Assembly (NCBI RefSeq): GCF_002127325.2 | Contig: NC_035448.2 | Location: 111,921,473-111,985,472 of the forward strand | Length of the DNA stretch: 64,000 bases | From: Helianthus annuus | Taxonomy: Eukaryota; Streptophyta; Magnoliopsida; Asterales; Asteraceae | Direction: 5' to 3' | Shown: positions 47,102-58,536 of the stretch, one piece after another | Layout of the letters: each line of letters starts with the position of its first letter | Numbering within the stretch: the first letter of the stretch is position 1 | Made by a program: the position numbers and the translations under genes | Notes under the pieces: model-generated | Told to the model about the DNA's origin: nothing | What the model saw: the letters and a program-made list of their open reading frames with translations, nothing else | Databases searched by the model: none

Positions 47102-47360
47102 GGAAAATGTGGTATCAGAGCCACTGATTTAAGCTTACTACTGATTTTAGCCTATTAAAGTAATTAAGAAATACTTAGTAATTTCAATTGCCATTCTGTG
47201 AATATGTGTTTTGTTAATTGATTAATTGTTAAGTTACAGAATGGGTAAACAAAAGCTTTCTGCTATCTATCACAAATTAGATACTGCACCCACAGAAAAA
47301 GGAACCTCTTCCTCCAAATACCCAGCAAATCTGGAAGAAGGGATTTTTGTCCGTAAAGCA
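47102..47360 (+). repeat. Truncated second internal region of G6
   Basis: Repeats 39636-39897, including the primer site and the start of the extra frame, then stops at gtccgtaaagca and joins C5 leader sequence. The join lies inside a reading frame, so a deletion removed the rest of this copy, the remainder of L7 and possibly some C5 leader. Confidence 0.9.
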
Positions 47361-47425
47361 GATCGTGTGAAACATCTCCAGGTCGCTTGAAAGTATCTAG
47401 TTTGTGAAATTGTTCATACCGAAAC

Positions 47426-49142
47426 ATGGATTCTGAATTTTACAACGCATTTGCTACCCCGATCACTATGGCTCAAAACGTGAACTTAGAAAATGAAATG
47501 GGCACCATGCAAAAACCACCTAAGCTCATTAGTATCGAGGAGTATAGTGGATGGGAGGAACGTCTCGAAAATTGGGTTCAAGCTAATCATTTTGAAGCGT
47601 GGGAATGTGTTGAAGAACGATATGTTAGACCGATTGATGAATACGGAGAGATTGTTGCTATTAAAGACTTAGATGATAAAGAGAGAGAAATACAAAAGTG
47701 AAAAGATGATGATCAGTAAATTGCAACAAGCCATTAAAGAAGACATCTTGATCTTATTGCAACACAACGGAAGTGCACACTCAATGTGGAAAGCACTAAA
47801 AACAAAGTTTGTTGGAAGTTTAGACGTGATCAAGAACAAAAAATCACTTTTGAAGAAATAATTTGATCTATTTCGTGGATTGAAAACTGAAAACACCAAA
47901 ACGATTATAGAAAGATATTGCAATTTGGTGGTTAACATGAAGAGATTAGATATCAAGAAAGATAGAGAAGAATGGGTCGAAAAGTTGGCTGATGCGTTAC
48001 CACAAGATGTTTGGGGCACGTATCTTATGATTTTGAAGAATAATGGTGAATTTGCAAATCTATCGCTGAGCAAGTTTATTGAAAAGCTCGAAGTTCAAGA
48101 GATGGAACAACGGAAGATGGAGAAAATGAAGAATTCTAATGGTGAACAGGACATTGGTCTATATTGCAAAGGAAGAATGAGTAATAAGACCAACATTGCA
48201 CCAAAGATTGAAACTGCATTTAACGCAAACAGTTCTTCTAGAGGGTCATCTCAAGGATCAAACAACAATACTGGATTCTCTTCATATCCATCATTCGATC
48301 CAAATTTTACAGCAACCAATAATGGCCAAGTACTATAATGCAACATTGCATTACATCTTCATAATGGTCAGAATTTCTCGGAAGAGGTTGCCAAAGGTCA
48401 TATGTCTTTATTGGTGACTGTATTAGAGTCTTATGAAAGTTTAGTAGCCGGAAAGATTGGTAATCCAATGTTGACCAAAGCGGATTACGATCAGATTGAT
48501 GCTGAGGAAATGGAGTTAATGGATATAAAGTGGTGGTGTATGGCTAGTGTGTTAAGAAGAGCTGAGAAGTTTAAACAGATCACTGGAAGAGATGATTTCC
48601 GTGATGCTGGAACTTCACCTTTGGGTTTTGATAAATCTAAAGTTACGTGTTTTCGTTGCAGGGAAAAGGGATATTTTAAGCGAGAACACACAAATCGCGA
48701 TGCAAGTGGATCTCAAAATCCATTCGGCAACAATGATTATCATCGAAAAGCGATTTATCATCAAATTGCTCAACAGCCACATCAACAACAATCGTCACAA
48801 ACTTCACATGCCAGGAAGGATCTGATTGAAGAGCCATCAAAGAAAGCTTATCTAGTTCATCAAGAAGATGAAAGAATCCCAGAAGGTTTTAATTAGGATC
48901 ATTATGATCCTAACAGAACTTCAGATTCTAAAGCATTTGTTGCTCAAGTTTTTGAAGATTCAACTGCTGAAGATGAATTAGCGTATGCTTATTATGAATC
49001 TCAGCAATACAGTCCTAAAAAGAAAGAAGAAGAACATGTTTCAACAGAAGAGGTTTCAGAAAAAGCACCAATATTTGATCACTCATCAGATGAAGAGAGT
49101 GATGATGACAGAGAAGAAATTCGAAAACTTGAATATTATAAA
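47426..49142 (+). pseudogene. Copia gag-like protein of C5, N-terminal part
   Basis: Starts MDSEFYNAFATPITMAQN, with a UBN2-type gag core across several frames: KLISIEEYSGWEERLENWVQ, then (after a frameshift near 47680) HSMWKALKTKFVG and, after a stop near 47860, IIERYCNLVVNMKRLDIK. A decayed zinc knuckle CFRCREKGYFKREH (expected His and last Cys replaced by Tyr and His) lies at 48648-48689. Further frame changes occur near 48340 and 48896, then an acidic stretch (HSSDEESDDDREE) leads to the CACTA insertion. Gag would package the element RNA. Confidence 0.8.
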
Positions 49143-49159
49143 CACTACGTGAAAAAGGA

Positions 49160-49930
49160 GCTACGGCCACACTTTTGGCAAAACCGCCCTGCCACACATT
49201 TGTAAAAATGTGTGGCTAAAGGTTATTCATAACATTTTAAAACACCTTTAGCCACACATTTTATTATTAATGTGACCATTTATACCAGTTCAAAACCTTT
49301 AGCCACACTTTTAGAAAATAATGTGACATTTATTAGCCACAAATCGAAATGTGTGGCCAAATATGATCTATGGCCACATATTTTTTTTCATGTGACGAAA
49401 AAACATGTATCTGACACATTTAGCCACGCTTTAAGAAAAAAAATGTGACATATATTTGCTACACTAGCAAAGTGTGGCTAAATGTTATCTACGGTCACAT
49501 TATATATTTTCTTGTGACCAATAACATGTGTATTCAAAACCTTTAGCCACACTTTAAGAAAAAACTGTGACATTTATTAGTCACACTAAGAAAGGGTGGC
49601 CAAATTTGATCTACGATTACTATATTTGTTTGGCGTGACTAAACACAAAACGATTCCAAACCTTTAGCCACACATTAAGATAAAACATTACATTAAAAAA
49701 GTGTGGCCAAATGCGTTCTACGACCACATTATATGCTTAATAATGTGGCTAAAATCTAATACATATGGCCACATATATTATTTTAAGTAACTAAAGGTTA
49801 GACAACAGTCACACTTAAAATTACAAAATTTAATGTGCTTTTACATAAAAATTCATCACACAATCATCTTTTTGTTTATTTTGTGTGACGAAATGTTATC
49901 AAATGTCATTAAAAATGTGTGACCAAATGT
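49160..49930. repeat. Left subterminal motif array of the CACTA
   Basis: About twenty copies of tagccaca or tgtggc(t/c)aa in mixed orientation. Confidence 0.85.
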
Positions 49931-49939
49931 TAAACTTAC

Positions 49940-50160
49940 TACATCTTTAAAAATCCCCCCAAAATATTTAATTCCCAAACTTAAACTTCCACCTAAAATA
50001 TTTTGTCATAAAACTTCCCCCCCAAAATATTAATTCTAAAATTTAAACTTCCTCCCAAAATATTTCATTCTAAAATTAAACTTCCCCCCAAAATATTTCA
50101 TCCAAAAACTTAAACTTCCCACCAAAATATTTGATTCAAAATTTTCCTCTCAAATAATAT
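49940..50160. repeat. Short C-run repeats in the CACTA
   Basis: cttcc.cccaaaatattt..tt.caaa.ttaaa recurs about six times at a spacing near 35-45 bases. Confidence 0.75.
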
Positions 50161-50289
50161 ACTTATTAAAAATACATTATTTAATATTAAAAAACAAAAA
50201 AAATTACTAGATATTTAATAATTCAAACTATTATTAAATATTATATATTTTAAACCATATTTGTTTTCTTCTAAATAATATATTAATGT

Positions 50290-50550
50290 ATGCATATTAA
50301 TAATGGTACTGAATTTCTCGTAGTTAATTGTTTCCGGTACTAGTACTTTCAGTTCGATACGGTATCGGTAGTTTACAGAATTTTACTTTCAAATAGCGTT
50401 GCGGTATGAGTACTATACAGTACCATACCTAACATTTTTGGTACCGGTACCGGTACCTGTACCCATATTTGTTGATTTCCGGTATCGGCATTTTCGATAC
50501 CGGTATGTTCGGTACCAGTACTGATACCGAACTCATCCCTAATCATATAT
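50290..50550. mobile_element. GGTACC-rich MITE-like repeat
   Basis: Dense ggtaccggtacc/ggtatcgg words, ending accgaactcatcccta; a relative at 52418-52680 has inverted ends of the gatgagc type. Probably a small hAT-like element; target duplications not resolved. Confidence 0.4.
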
Positions 50551-50554
50551 GTAT

Positions 50555-51620
50555 TAATAGACCACATTGGGCTTTACTGGGTCACAATGGCCAATAGTAG
50601 TCATAAATATGTTAATGAACCATATTGGGCCCTAATGGATCACAATGGACAATAGTAGATCACACATGTCTTAATGGACCATATTGGGCCTAAATGATAG
50701 TGGATCATACATGTCTTACCGGTACCAGTACCACATTAGTGATTTCGGTACCGGTACGCTCGATACTTAGCTCATTCGTAATCATACATGGGCTAATCGA
50801 CCATATTAGGTCTTAATAGATCACAATGGCCAATGGTAGATAATGTATGTGTTAATGAACCATATTTGGAGATAATGGATCACAATGGCCAATAGTGAAT
50901 CATAGATGTCTAAATGGACTATATTGTGTCTTAATGGATCATAATTGCCAATAGTAGATCATAGATGTCTTAATCGACAATATTAGGCCTAAATGGATCA
51001 CAATTGTAAATAGTGGATCACGGTGGACAACATAGATCATACATGTCTTAATGGACCATATTGGGCCTTAATGGATCACAAGGGACAACAGTAGATCATG
51101 TATGTCTTATTGGACCATATTGAGTCTGTCTTAATGAATCATGATGGCCAATAGTAGATCATACATGTCTTAATGGATCATGTTGGGACTCAATGGATCA
51201 CGATGGCCAACAGTAGATTATATATGTCTTAATCGACCATATTAGGTCTAAATGGATCACAATAGTCAATAGTGGATCACACATGTCATAATCGTCCATA
51301 TTGGGCCTTAATGGATCGCAATGACCATTAGTAGCTCATATACGTCTTAATCGACCATACTGGGCCTAAATGGATTACAATGGACCATAGCAGATCGTGC
51401 ATGTCTTAATGGACTAAAATGAGCCTTAATGGATTAAAATGGCCAAAAATAGACCATACACGTCTTAATGCACCATATTGTGTCTTAATGAAACACAATT
51501 GCCAATAGTAAATCATACATGTTTTAATAGATCATATTGAACCTTAATGGATAATAATGGCCAATAGTAGATCATACATGACATAATGGATCATATTGGG
51601 TCTTAATGGATCACAATGGC
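50555..51620. repeat. ~60-bp minisatellite inside the CACTA
   Basis: Units of the form cttaatggaccatattgggc plus cttaatggatcacaatggcc plus aatagtagatcatacatgt repeat about 18 times with strong divergence. Confidence 0.85.
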
Positions 51621-51845
51621 CATTTATGTTATATTTCATATTTTTATAATGTGTTTATATATATTGGTATTTTTTTGGTGGATAGTTTTATTTTATACGA
51701 CAAAATAAAAAAATAAATAAAATCGGGTTAAATGGGTCGTATTCGGGTTCTGACACGAGTTTGGATTTCGGGTTCGTATAAAATTTTCGGGTTCAGATCG
51801 GGTAGAAACCACCATCCCACAAATACGAGTCATTTAAGTAGAGAT

Positions 51846-52414
51846 TAGGGGTGTGCACGGTTCGGTTCGGTTCGGTTATTAGCATTATCCGTAACCGTAA
51901 CCGAAGTCATTAGTTAATCGGTTCGGTTAATTCGGTTAATTTGTCGGTTTTCGGTTCGGTTCGGTTAATTTTCGGTTAATAACCAATTCAAACAAGGGCT
52001 AATTTTTTTGCTTAGAAATACATGTAATGGAGGTACAAATACATGAAATAGATGTATAAATACATGAAATGGATGTATAAATAAATGAAATGTAGGTATA
52101 AATACATAAATAGATATTTAAATAGATAAAATGGAGGTATAAATAAATGAAATGAATGTATAAATAAATGAAATAGAGGTATTATTAGATGAAATGAAAC
52201 TATAAAACATGAAATACACGAAGTAGAGGTATAAAAGCTAGAAATATATAAAGAAATAAATGATTCGGTTCGGTTCGGTTAATTTCGGTTAACCGATGGT
52301 AAAAAAAATATCCGTTAATCGACTTTCGGTTAATTCGGTTTCGGTTAATTTCGGTTCGGTTTTGTCGGTTTTCGGTTCGGTTTCGGTTAACGGTTCGGTT
52401 ATTGCACATCCCTA
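51846..52414. mobile_element. hAT-like non-autonomous element nested in the CACTA (569 bp)
   Basis: Begins taggggtgtgcacggttcgg and ends inverted as cggttattgcacatcccta. A perfect 8-bp duplication, gtagagat, lies at 51838-51845 and 52415-52422. Its inside is mostly cggttaa/ttcggtt repeats and a middle block of aaatggaggtataaat repeats; no coding capacity. Confidence 0.9.
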
Positions 52415-52417
52415 GTA

Positions 52418-52680
52418 GAGATGAGCTCGGTACCAACCGGTATCGGTACCAAAAATACCAATACTAAGAATCCCAAAAAATGGGTACCGGTACCAAAGAT
52501 ACATGGTATGGTACGGTTCAGTACTGATATTTAAAGATAAAAACCGGTATTTATCGTTACCGTACTAGACTACTAGACTGGTACAAAAAAATGCAACATG
52601 TCGGTATCAAATCAGTATCGAAAAACGAACTAGTACGAGAAATTCGGTACCAATATCTGATACCATTTGCTCATCCTTAC
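52418..52680. mobile_element. Second GGTACC-rich MITE-like repeat
   Basis: Starts gatgagctcggtacc and ends ccatttgctcatcc, an imperfect inverted pair, with ggtatcggtacc words inside. Related to 50290-50550. The hAT-like element inserted at its left edge. Confidence 0.4.
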
Positions 52681-52899
52681 ATTTAACACACGACTATGCC
52701 ATATTAAAGATTAGTGTTTATTATCCACCAAGATTTCACTAAAATATCTTCAAAATTTTTGTGTTTCCCGCTTAGATAAAATTTCCCAAATATTCCCTCT
52801 ACTCCAAAATTTCCCAAATAACTGAACTCAAAAGTCAAAACCCTCTCTTTCACCATCTTCCCTCTGCAACAAAATTCCCTAAATAATTGAACTCAATAC

Positions 52900-53140
52900 C
52901 CAAATCAACCAAGATGGGCATGCCGGAACAAAGACATCCATTTGGATTTCAACGAGGAAATGTGTAATACCTCGCCGCAGCTTTGCAAACTCGTCACCGC
53001 AACTTCGCGACCTGGCCGCCGCCGCCACCGCTATGCACGTCAATGTTAAAGGACTTCGTCAAGCAGATTGTTCAAAAAGGTTTGATTTACCTTCAGATGA
53101 TTGATTTATGTAGTGGTTGAAATTGATTAATTAAACCAGA
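52900..53140 (+). pseudogene. Possible captured 5' gene fragment
   Basis: A short GC-rich island (gccgccgccgccaccgc at 53010-53026) in AT-rich DNA, with an ATG near 52915 opening only 17 codons (MGMPEQRHPFGFQRGNV). It may be the 5' end of the captured ankyrin or other gene. No family recognised. Confidence 0.3.
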
Positions 53141-53529
53141 TTGTTCAAAAAGGTAAAAAGGTTCTATTTTATTAAATTGATAAACCATTTTTGTCATTTT
53201 TTTTAGACTTTGACCAACATGAAAATGTATCACTCAAAACTTATGAGGTGCTATATATGATCGAATATATACTTAAGTATTGAAATTTCTACACTTATTA
53301 TGACTTTATATTAAAAGTCACTTAACATTCGAATAAACAAGTGATTATCACTTTTTAATAACAAATATAATGATTGGACTATTGTTGTTCGATTTGTTTG
53401 TCTTTTGGCTTGTTAGGGATTTGAAAATTTAGGTATGAAATTATGTGCAATTTGAATGAATATGTTTGTAGAATGATGGTGATGATAATTAACTATGCAG
53501 CTGTAGGTTAAATTGAAAAGTTGTTATTA

Positions 53530-53725
53530 ATTAACTTGTTGCCCGACTACCTGCCATTGCCATTGCTTTGTAATTACCCTTTTTCGTGTGGAATGATATT
53601 TAATCTTTTTATTTAAAAAAAGGGGGTGGCGGCGCAACTTGTTGCCCGACTACCTGCCATTGCTTTGTAATTGCCCTTTTTCGTGTGGAATGATATTTAA
53701 TCTTTTTATTTAAAAAAAAAATTAA
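53530..53725. repeat. ~100-bp direct repeat in the CACTA
   Basis: cttgttgcccgactacctgc..ttttcgtgtggaatgatatt occurs twice, separated by gggggtggcggcgcaa. Confidence 0.9.
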
Positions 53726-54169
53726 CTTCATGAAGTAGAACATCTGTCACTATATTTTTCTAGCATTTGTGTTTGTATGGAAATTATAACTTTTGTAAGG
53801 TACCAGGTATGTATTCACATGTTATGAAGCCAATTTGTTTGCTAAAATGGTTGTTTAAAAGTGGAAAAGTTGAAGACTGTGTATGCATGTGTTATACTGA
53901 AGTGGGATTCTCTTAAAACCTCTACTTATGTCTGTTACATTAGTCGCATAGGCTTGATTATATAGAAATCTAGTGAACTATATAGGTTGGTCGTGGCATA
54001 ATTTGTAGAACGGTTGAAACTGTTTGTTTAAAATATTATTGCATCAATTGATGACTAGTTACACCCACATATTTTTTGGACAAATAAAGACCTTTTGGAT
54101 CCTCATTGCATCAATTTGACACTTTTGTGATGTTCTGTTTGCTTTACTTTTTCAATGAATATACACTAA

Positions 54170-54938
54170 TTGGATGGTGGCAACATTGATGAACTAGTTG
54201 AGGATGGAGATTCTGCCCTTCAACTTACCTGTCTCTATGGTCATCTGTCTTGCATCCAAGTGAGTTTAGGGAGAAAAATGTATACTCTATTCCAAAATAA
54301 ATGTTTGTGAGTTTATGGTTTTACACTTTGGAGAAGGTTGATTGTTTGACTACTTAACCATGTTTTTTCTTTCATGTAGCTATTGTTAGAGGCTAAGGAT
54401 GAAGACTGTGGAATTCCTCTGCATGATGCTTGTGTTGGAGGTTAGTTCCTATCTAAATGTTAAAGGCACTGTGATATTAAGTCATGTACAGCTTGTTCTG
54501 ATAAGTTCCTATTTAGTATTGACTATTGAGGGTGGGGAGTCATAGATCACTAGAGGGCAGGGGCGGACCTGTACTTGTAATCTCTATCACCAAAGAAGTT
54601 AAGAAGGTGTAAAATTCTTAACAAGATCTGAATACGGAACACACCAGTTGACAAGGTACTATCATACAATTGTTTGTACATTTGCACATTTGCTTAAATG
54701 AATCTTATTCATTGTTTAAGGTTTTAAGTTATATTTACAGCCTGAAGAAGCTACTGTTAATGATGGAATGAATCTTATTGAGGTTAGTACTTTGTTCTCT
54801 TTGTTGAAAAAAACAAAGCTGCAATTTTATAAGTTTGTTCTATTGTTTTTTATTATATATTCTTTTGTATGATTGTAGGTAAATACGAACAAAAACACAA
54901 GAGAGTTTTACATGTTGAGCTTGTGGAGTTGTGGCCAG
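54170..54938 (+). pseudogene. Captured ankyrin-repeat gene fragment
   Basis: Four exon-like blocks with intact splice signals. 54182-54259 encodes NIDELVEDGDSALQLTCLYG.., an ankyrin helix pair, and ends at gtgagt. 54380-54440 encodes LLLEAKDEDCGIPLHDACVG after tgtag and before gttagt. 54741-54782 and 54879-54938 have matching acceptor and donor sites but no recognised motif. Phases of the first two exons agree. Plant ankyrin proteins carry very similar DGD.LHLTCLYG and EAKDEDG.IPLHDAC repeats. Only one to two repeats remain, with introns, so the copy came from DNA rather than mRNA. Role of the fragment unknown. Confidence 0.72.
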
Positions 54939-55323
54939 GTATGTTTTATATAGGTTATTGCATCTTATTTTATGACTAAATATCAGATCAATCACCAAAA
55001 AGACGAACTTTATTATAGACTAGTTTGGCCACTTTGACAAAGACAAGGTTAACGGGTAATTTGTTTGATGATAGTTGTTTTTCAAAGTAGGCTGATTAAA
55101 TAAAAAAGTAATATACTTTTGGTTCAATTTCTGTGTTATATAACTATTTAAATACTTGGTTTAGTCCTTGCAAACCATTGACGTTGGAATTGGAATGTGT
55201 AGATAGTAATACAGCAGGAAGGGGAGGTGTGTCATCCAATAGTGGTTTTAGCTGAGAAAGTGATATTTATATCTGGATGCAAGAGGGTATTTGCAAGCAT
55301 GATCTTTGAAGCACCCTCTAACG

Positions 55324-55455
55324 GTGGCTGCTACTGAGAAAGCTAAAATAAATCTATAAAGCAAGAGAGCTAAATGTGAGGCTGAGTCCAAATACCTCTC
55401 TGGTTCGGGTATTGCATGCCAACAAGAAGCTATTGTGGATGGGTTCAGACATATC
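55324..55455 (+). pseudogene. Captured HIR (PHB/SPFH-domain) gene fragment
   Basis: One frame reads VAATEKAKINL, a stop, then [19 protein letters not shown] followed by [11 protein letters not shown]. This matches the C-terminal coiled-coil end of plant hypersensitive-induced-reaction proteins, recalled as [42 protein letters not shown] proteins are membrane-microdomain proteins linked to plant immunity. The copy is a short exon piece with an internal stop. It lies about 400 bases after the ankyrin exons, so two unrelated genes contributed to one transposon. Confidence 0.72.
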
Positions 55456-55794
55456 AAGACCGGCCACTAGATACAAGTTTATTCCCCACCACAACAGCAA
55501 CAAGGTGGCCCCCATCCCATGGATGCATGTCTGTAGTACTTTAAGTTGAAAAGTAGTGAGTATATGGATTTGAAGAAAACAACCTAGAAACAGTTCTTAG
55601 TTTATATATATAGTCATTTCCCCATGTAACTTTTATATATAGGTTTTGATTAGAAGCTTCCGTCTTTAATTAGTATTTAAATTTGAATACTTATGTATGG
55701 ATTTTGGATTATTATTGTTAATATCATTTAGTTTTACATTTTTTCATGTTTACTTTAGTTTTTATTTTATAAAAAATTGAAAATAAAATGAATA

Positions 55795-56510
55795 ATTACA
55801 CGAATATTCATGTGACTATATACTATAAACGGTCAAATTTATAGTAAATTATTGTGACCTTTCATATCATTTAGCCACACTTAATGGATCATTTGCTTAA
55901 TTACAACAACTTTTTGCCACACTTTTTTATATTGATGTTGCTAAAAGAGACTTTTTAGTGACTATATATTAGAAACAGTCACGCTTACAATATATTCATG
56001 TGGCTATATAATAGAAATAACCACACTTATAGTACATTCATGTGGCGATTGATACCATTTAGCCACACTTAATGGACCATTTGCTGGATTACAACAACCT
56101 TTTTTTAATTGATGTGGCGATTGATACCATTTAGCCACACTTAATGGACCATTTGCTGGATTACAACAACCTTTTTTTAATTGATGTGGCGATTAATACC
56201 ATTTAGCCACGTGTTTTTTTAATTCATGTGGCTACAACAAAGTTTTAAGTGACTATATAATAGAAACGACCACATTTACAGTAAATTCTTTGCTACCCTT
56301 TAGCCACACTAGTGTATGAAATGCTTGATTCCACGAAGAAATAGTGGTACACTTTAGCCACACTTTTAGGTTTCTATGGCCACTAAACGTGAATGTGGCC
56401 GTATGATACCTATGATGACTCGACCTTTGGTCACACTTGAGCTGGAAAAAAAAAGTGTGGCGAAAGGTGTATGGTCACACTTTTTTCGTGTGGCAGTAGG
56501 CCTTTTTTGA
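55795..56510. repeat. Right subterminal motif array of the CACTA
   Basis: Same tagccacac/gtgtggc words as on the left, with an 82-bp direct duplication (gatgtggcgattgatacc block) at about 56040-56200. Confidence 0.85.
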
Positions 56511-56517
56511 CGTAGTG

Positions 56518-58536
56518 AAAAAAGAATTTTCATCTGATAGGTATAATTTGTATTCTGCAGGTAAACTGGAAGAAATCAAAGAAAGACAAGCTGCGAAACA
56601 GAGGAATCATAAAGCAGCAAATGTAGAAGAAAAGGTCAAACCTGAAGAAAATGTTCGAGTGGTAAAGAAGCAGGTTAAAGAAATTCCAGCTTTCAAGGTT
56701 GAGAAGAGCAGATACTGAAAAGATACCTGAGAAATGTGAAAATTGCGATACTATGAAAAGGCACAACAACAAGTTGATTCATAACATGAACAGACTGAAA
56801 GAATCTTATGATGTGTTAAACAAAGCCTATGAATTAATATAACAAGTCAAGCAATGAACAAGAGATAGCTATGAGGACACTCAATGGAGCGTTCATGACA
56901 AAGCAGAAAATCATCGATCAGTACATTGAGAAATGTGCCGAACTTGAACAAAAATTGGAAACTCAGAGGATAGAAACTGAGAGGGTAAACAGGTTATTGA
57001 AAAGTTATTCATGTGCTTCTTATGTAATTGACAGGATTTACCCTACAGTAGAAGGAATGGAAGCATTTGAAGAAAAGAAATTTGATGTAAAGAATACTGG
57101 TAAGAAACATAGTACTAGTTATACAAAGTGTCCACCGCCGCTTGAAGAAGGATATTCTCCCCGAAATCCTAATTCAGAAAGAGTCAAAAAGGCAACCAAT
57201 TTAAAGTGGGAATCTAAACCTAAACCCTAAACCTTTAGATGGATTGCCAGACAACATTGATGTCACTTTCACTGCGTCTGACACTGATCATGAGTCTGAG
57301 TTAATAAAGAAAGTGGTTGATCAGGTGTTGGATAAGGATAAAGAGTTAGAGTCAAAGTCAAAGTTTGATACTTCAAGTCCAACAGTTGAAAAGGGCAAAA
57401 GGGTTTACAATAATGATTTTCTGATATCAAAAAATAATTTGAATGACGAAACATTCAAAGTAGCATATACTTTGAATGACTCCGACAAATTATATTCTGA
57501 TGAAGAATTTCCAATAAGAGGTGTTAAAACTGAAATGATTAAAAAGGTTTTCAAATTAACAGAAATTAATATTTCTGAAATAAAAGATGTAAATCTTACT
57601 GAAAAACCTAAAAAATACACCTCAAGAGTTCAACAAAGATTAAACAAGAAAAAGGGTTACAGTTCTGGTTTTTTGTTATCAAAAGAAACCAAACCATAAC
57701 AGTAATTTCAAAAAGAAAGGCTTAGGTTTTATTCCACCTGAAAATCATAAAAAAGAGAAAAATATAAACCAACAACTAAATTTGTTTCAGGAGCAAGTTC
57801 AGAAGAAGAAAAGGAGAAACCGTTCTGGAAACAGTCAAACAAGGAGTTTCTCGCTGAAAAGCAAAAGAATGTGATGATGGAATCTGATCGAGAGTTGAAA
57901 ATAGAACCTGTTATCAATGTAATAAAGTTGGGCACATTGCATGGAACTATCCAAAGGCAACCCAATCAAAACAGGGAGTCTCTAAAAACTTGATAGAAAA
58001 GTTGGTTGATAATGAACCACCAACCGAACAATTTAAAGTGTTCAAAAATTCAAAATTTGAGGTCGGTGAGAGTTCAACACATTTTTACAAGAGAAGGGAG
58101 AATCTTAACAACCAAAAGTGGGTTGTTAAGAAATCAGATGATAAATCTGGCGATGAGTTTGTTTCTTCGGAAGTAAAGGAGCCACTTTCTGGCGATGAAT
58201 CTGATTCGTCAAAGTCAGAGGAGCCACCAGTTGAGTTAAAAAGTGATAATTCCGTTCCGACAATGGATGATGAAAATTTTCCACCATTATCAAACGGAAA
58301 CTTAAAGCAAAAAATTGGCAAACTTGAGATTTCAAATCAATTCTTTTCTGAAAGGAAAGATTTGATGTTGAAAAAGCCTTTAACCCTAAAGTTCTAAATA
58401 TTTTTGGAAAAATGGTTGACGGGAAGGTCAAAGGGGTAAAGGAATTTTATGAAAAGAATAAGAAAGGAAAGAAACTGAGTGATGATGACTCGGAATCACC
58501 CAAGGACCATCAGGCTTGGGTGAATCTCTTTAACTG
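56518..58536 (+). pseudogene. Copia gag-like protein of C5, C-terminal part
   Basis: Continues the frame interrupted by the CACTA: KLEEIKERQAAKQRNHKAA, then after frame changes a coiled-coil-like region (QYIEKCAELEQKLETQRIE), acidic and Ser-rich stretches, and a second decayed zinc knuckle CYQCNKVGHIAWNY (last Cys is Tyr) at 57909-57950. It ends KDHQAWVNLFN. Two knuckles about 600 codons apart, separated by a coiled coil, fit long-gag Copia lineages. Protease, integrase and RT are expected next and are absent. Confidence 0.72.

Larger units (their letters stand above)
38196..47360 (+). mobile_element. G6: Ty3/Gypsy retrotransposon in an LTR-internal-LTR-internal array
   Basis: Plus-strand element: LTR 38196-39635, internal 39636-45662, LTR 45663-47101, then a second copy of the start of the internal region (47102-47360), which breaks off into C5 leader sequence. 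The left flank is cttag inside L7; the right flank is lost. All protein frames from gag to integrase are present but damaged. Confidence 0.9.
49143..56517. mobile_element. Pack-CACTA transposon (En/Spm superfamily), 7375 bp
   Basis: Left end CACTACGTGAAAAAGG; right end, read inverted, CACTACGTCAAAAAAGG. The flanking aaa is repeated at 49140-49142 and 56518-56520, the 3-bp duplication of CACTA elements. Both subterminal regions (49160-49930 and 55795-56510) are packed with ttagccacact/atgtggctaa words in both orientations, typical transposase-binding arrays of CACTA. No TNPA/TNPD-like protein is found, so it is non-autonomous. It carries cellular gene pieces (52900-55500). Removing it and one aaa leaves the C5 gag frame open across the site. 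Confidence 0.93.
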
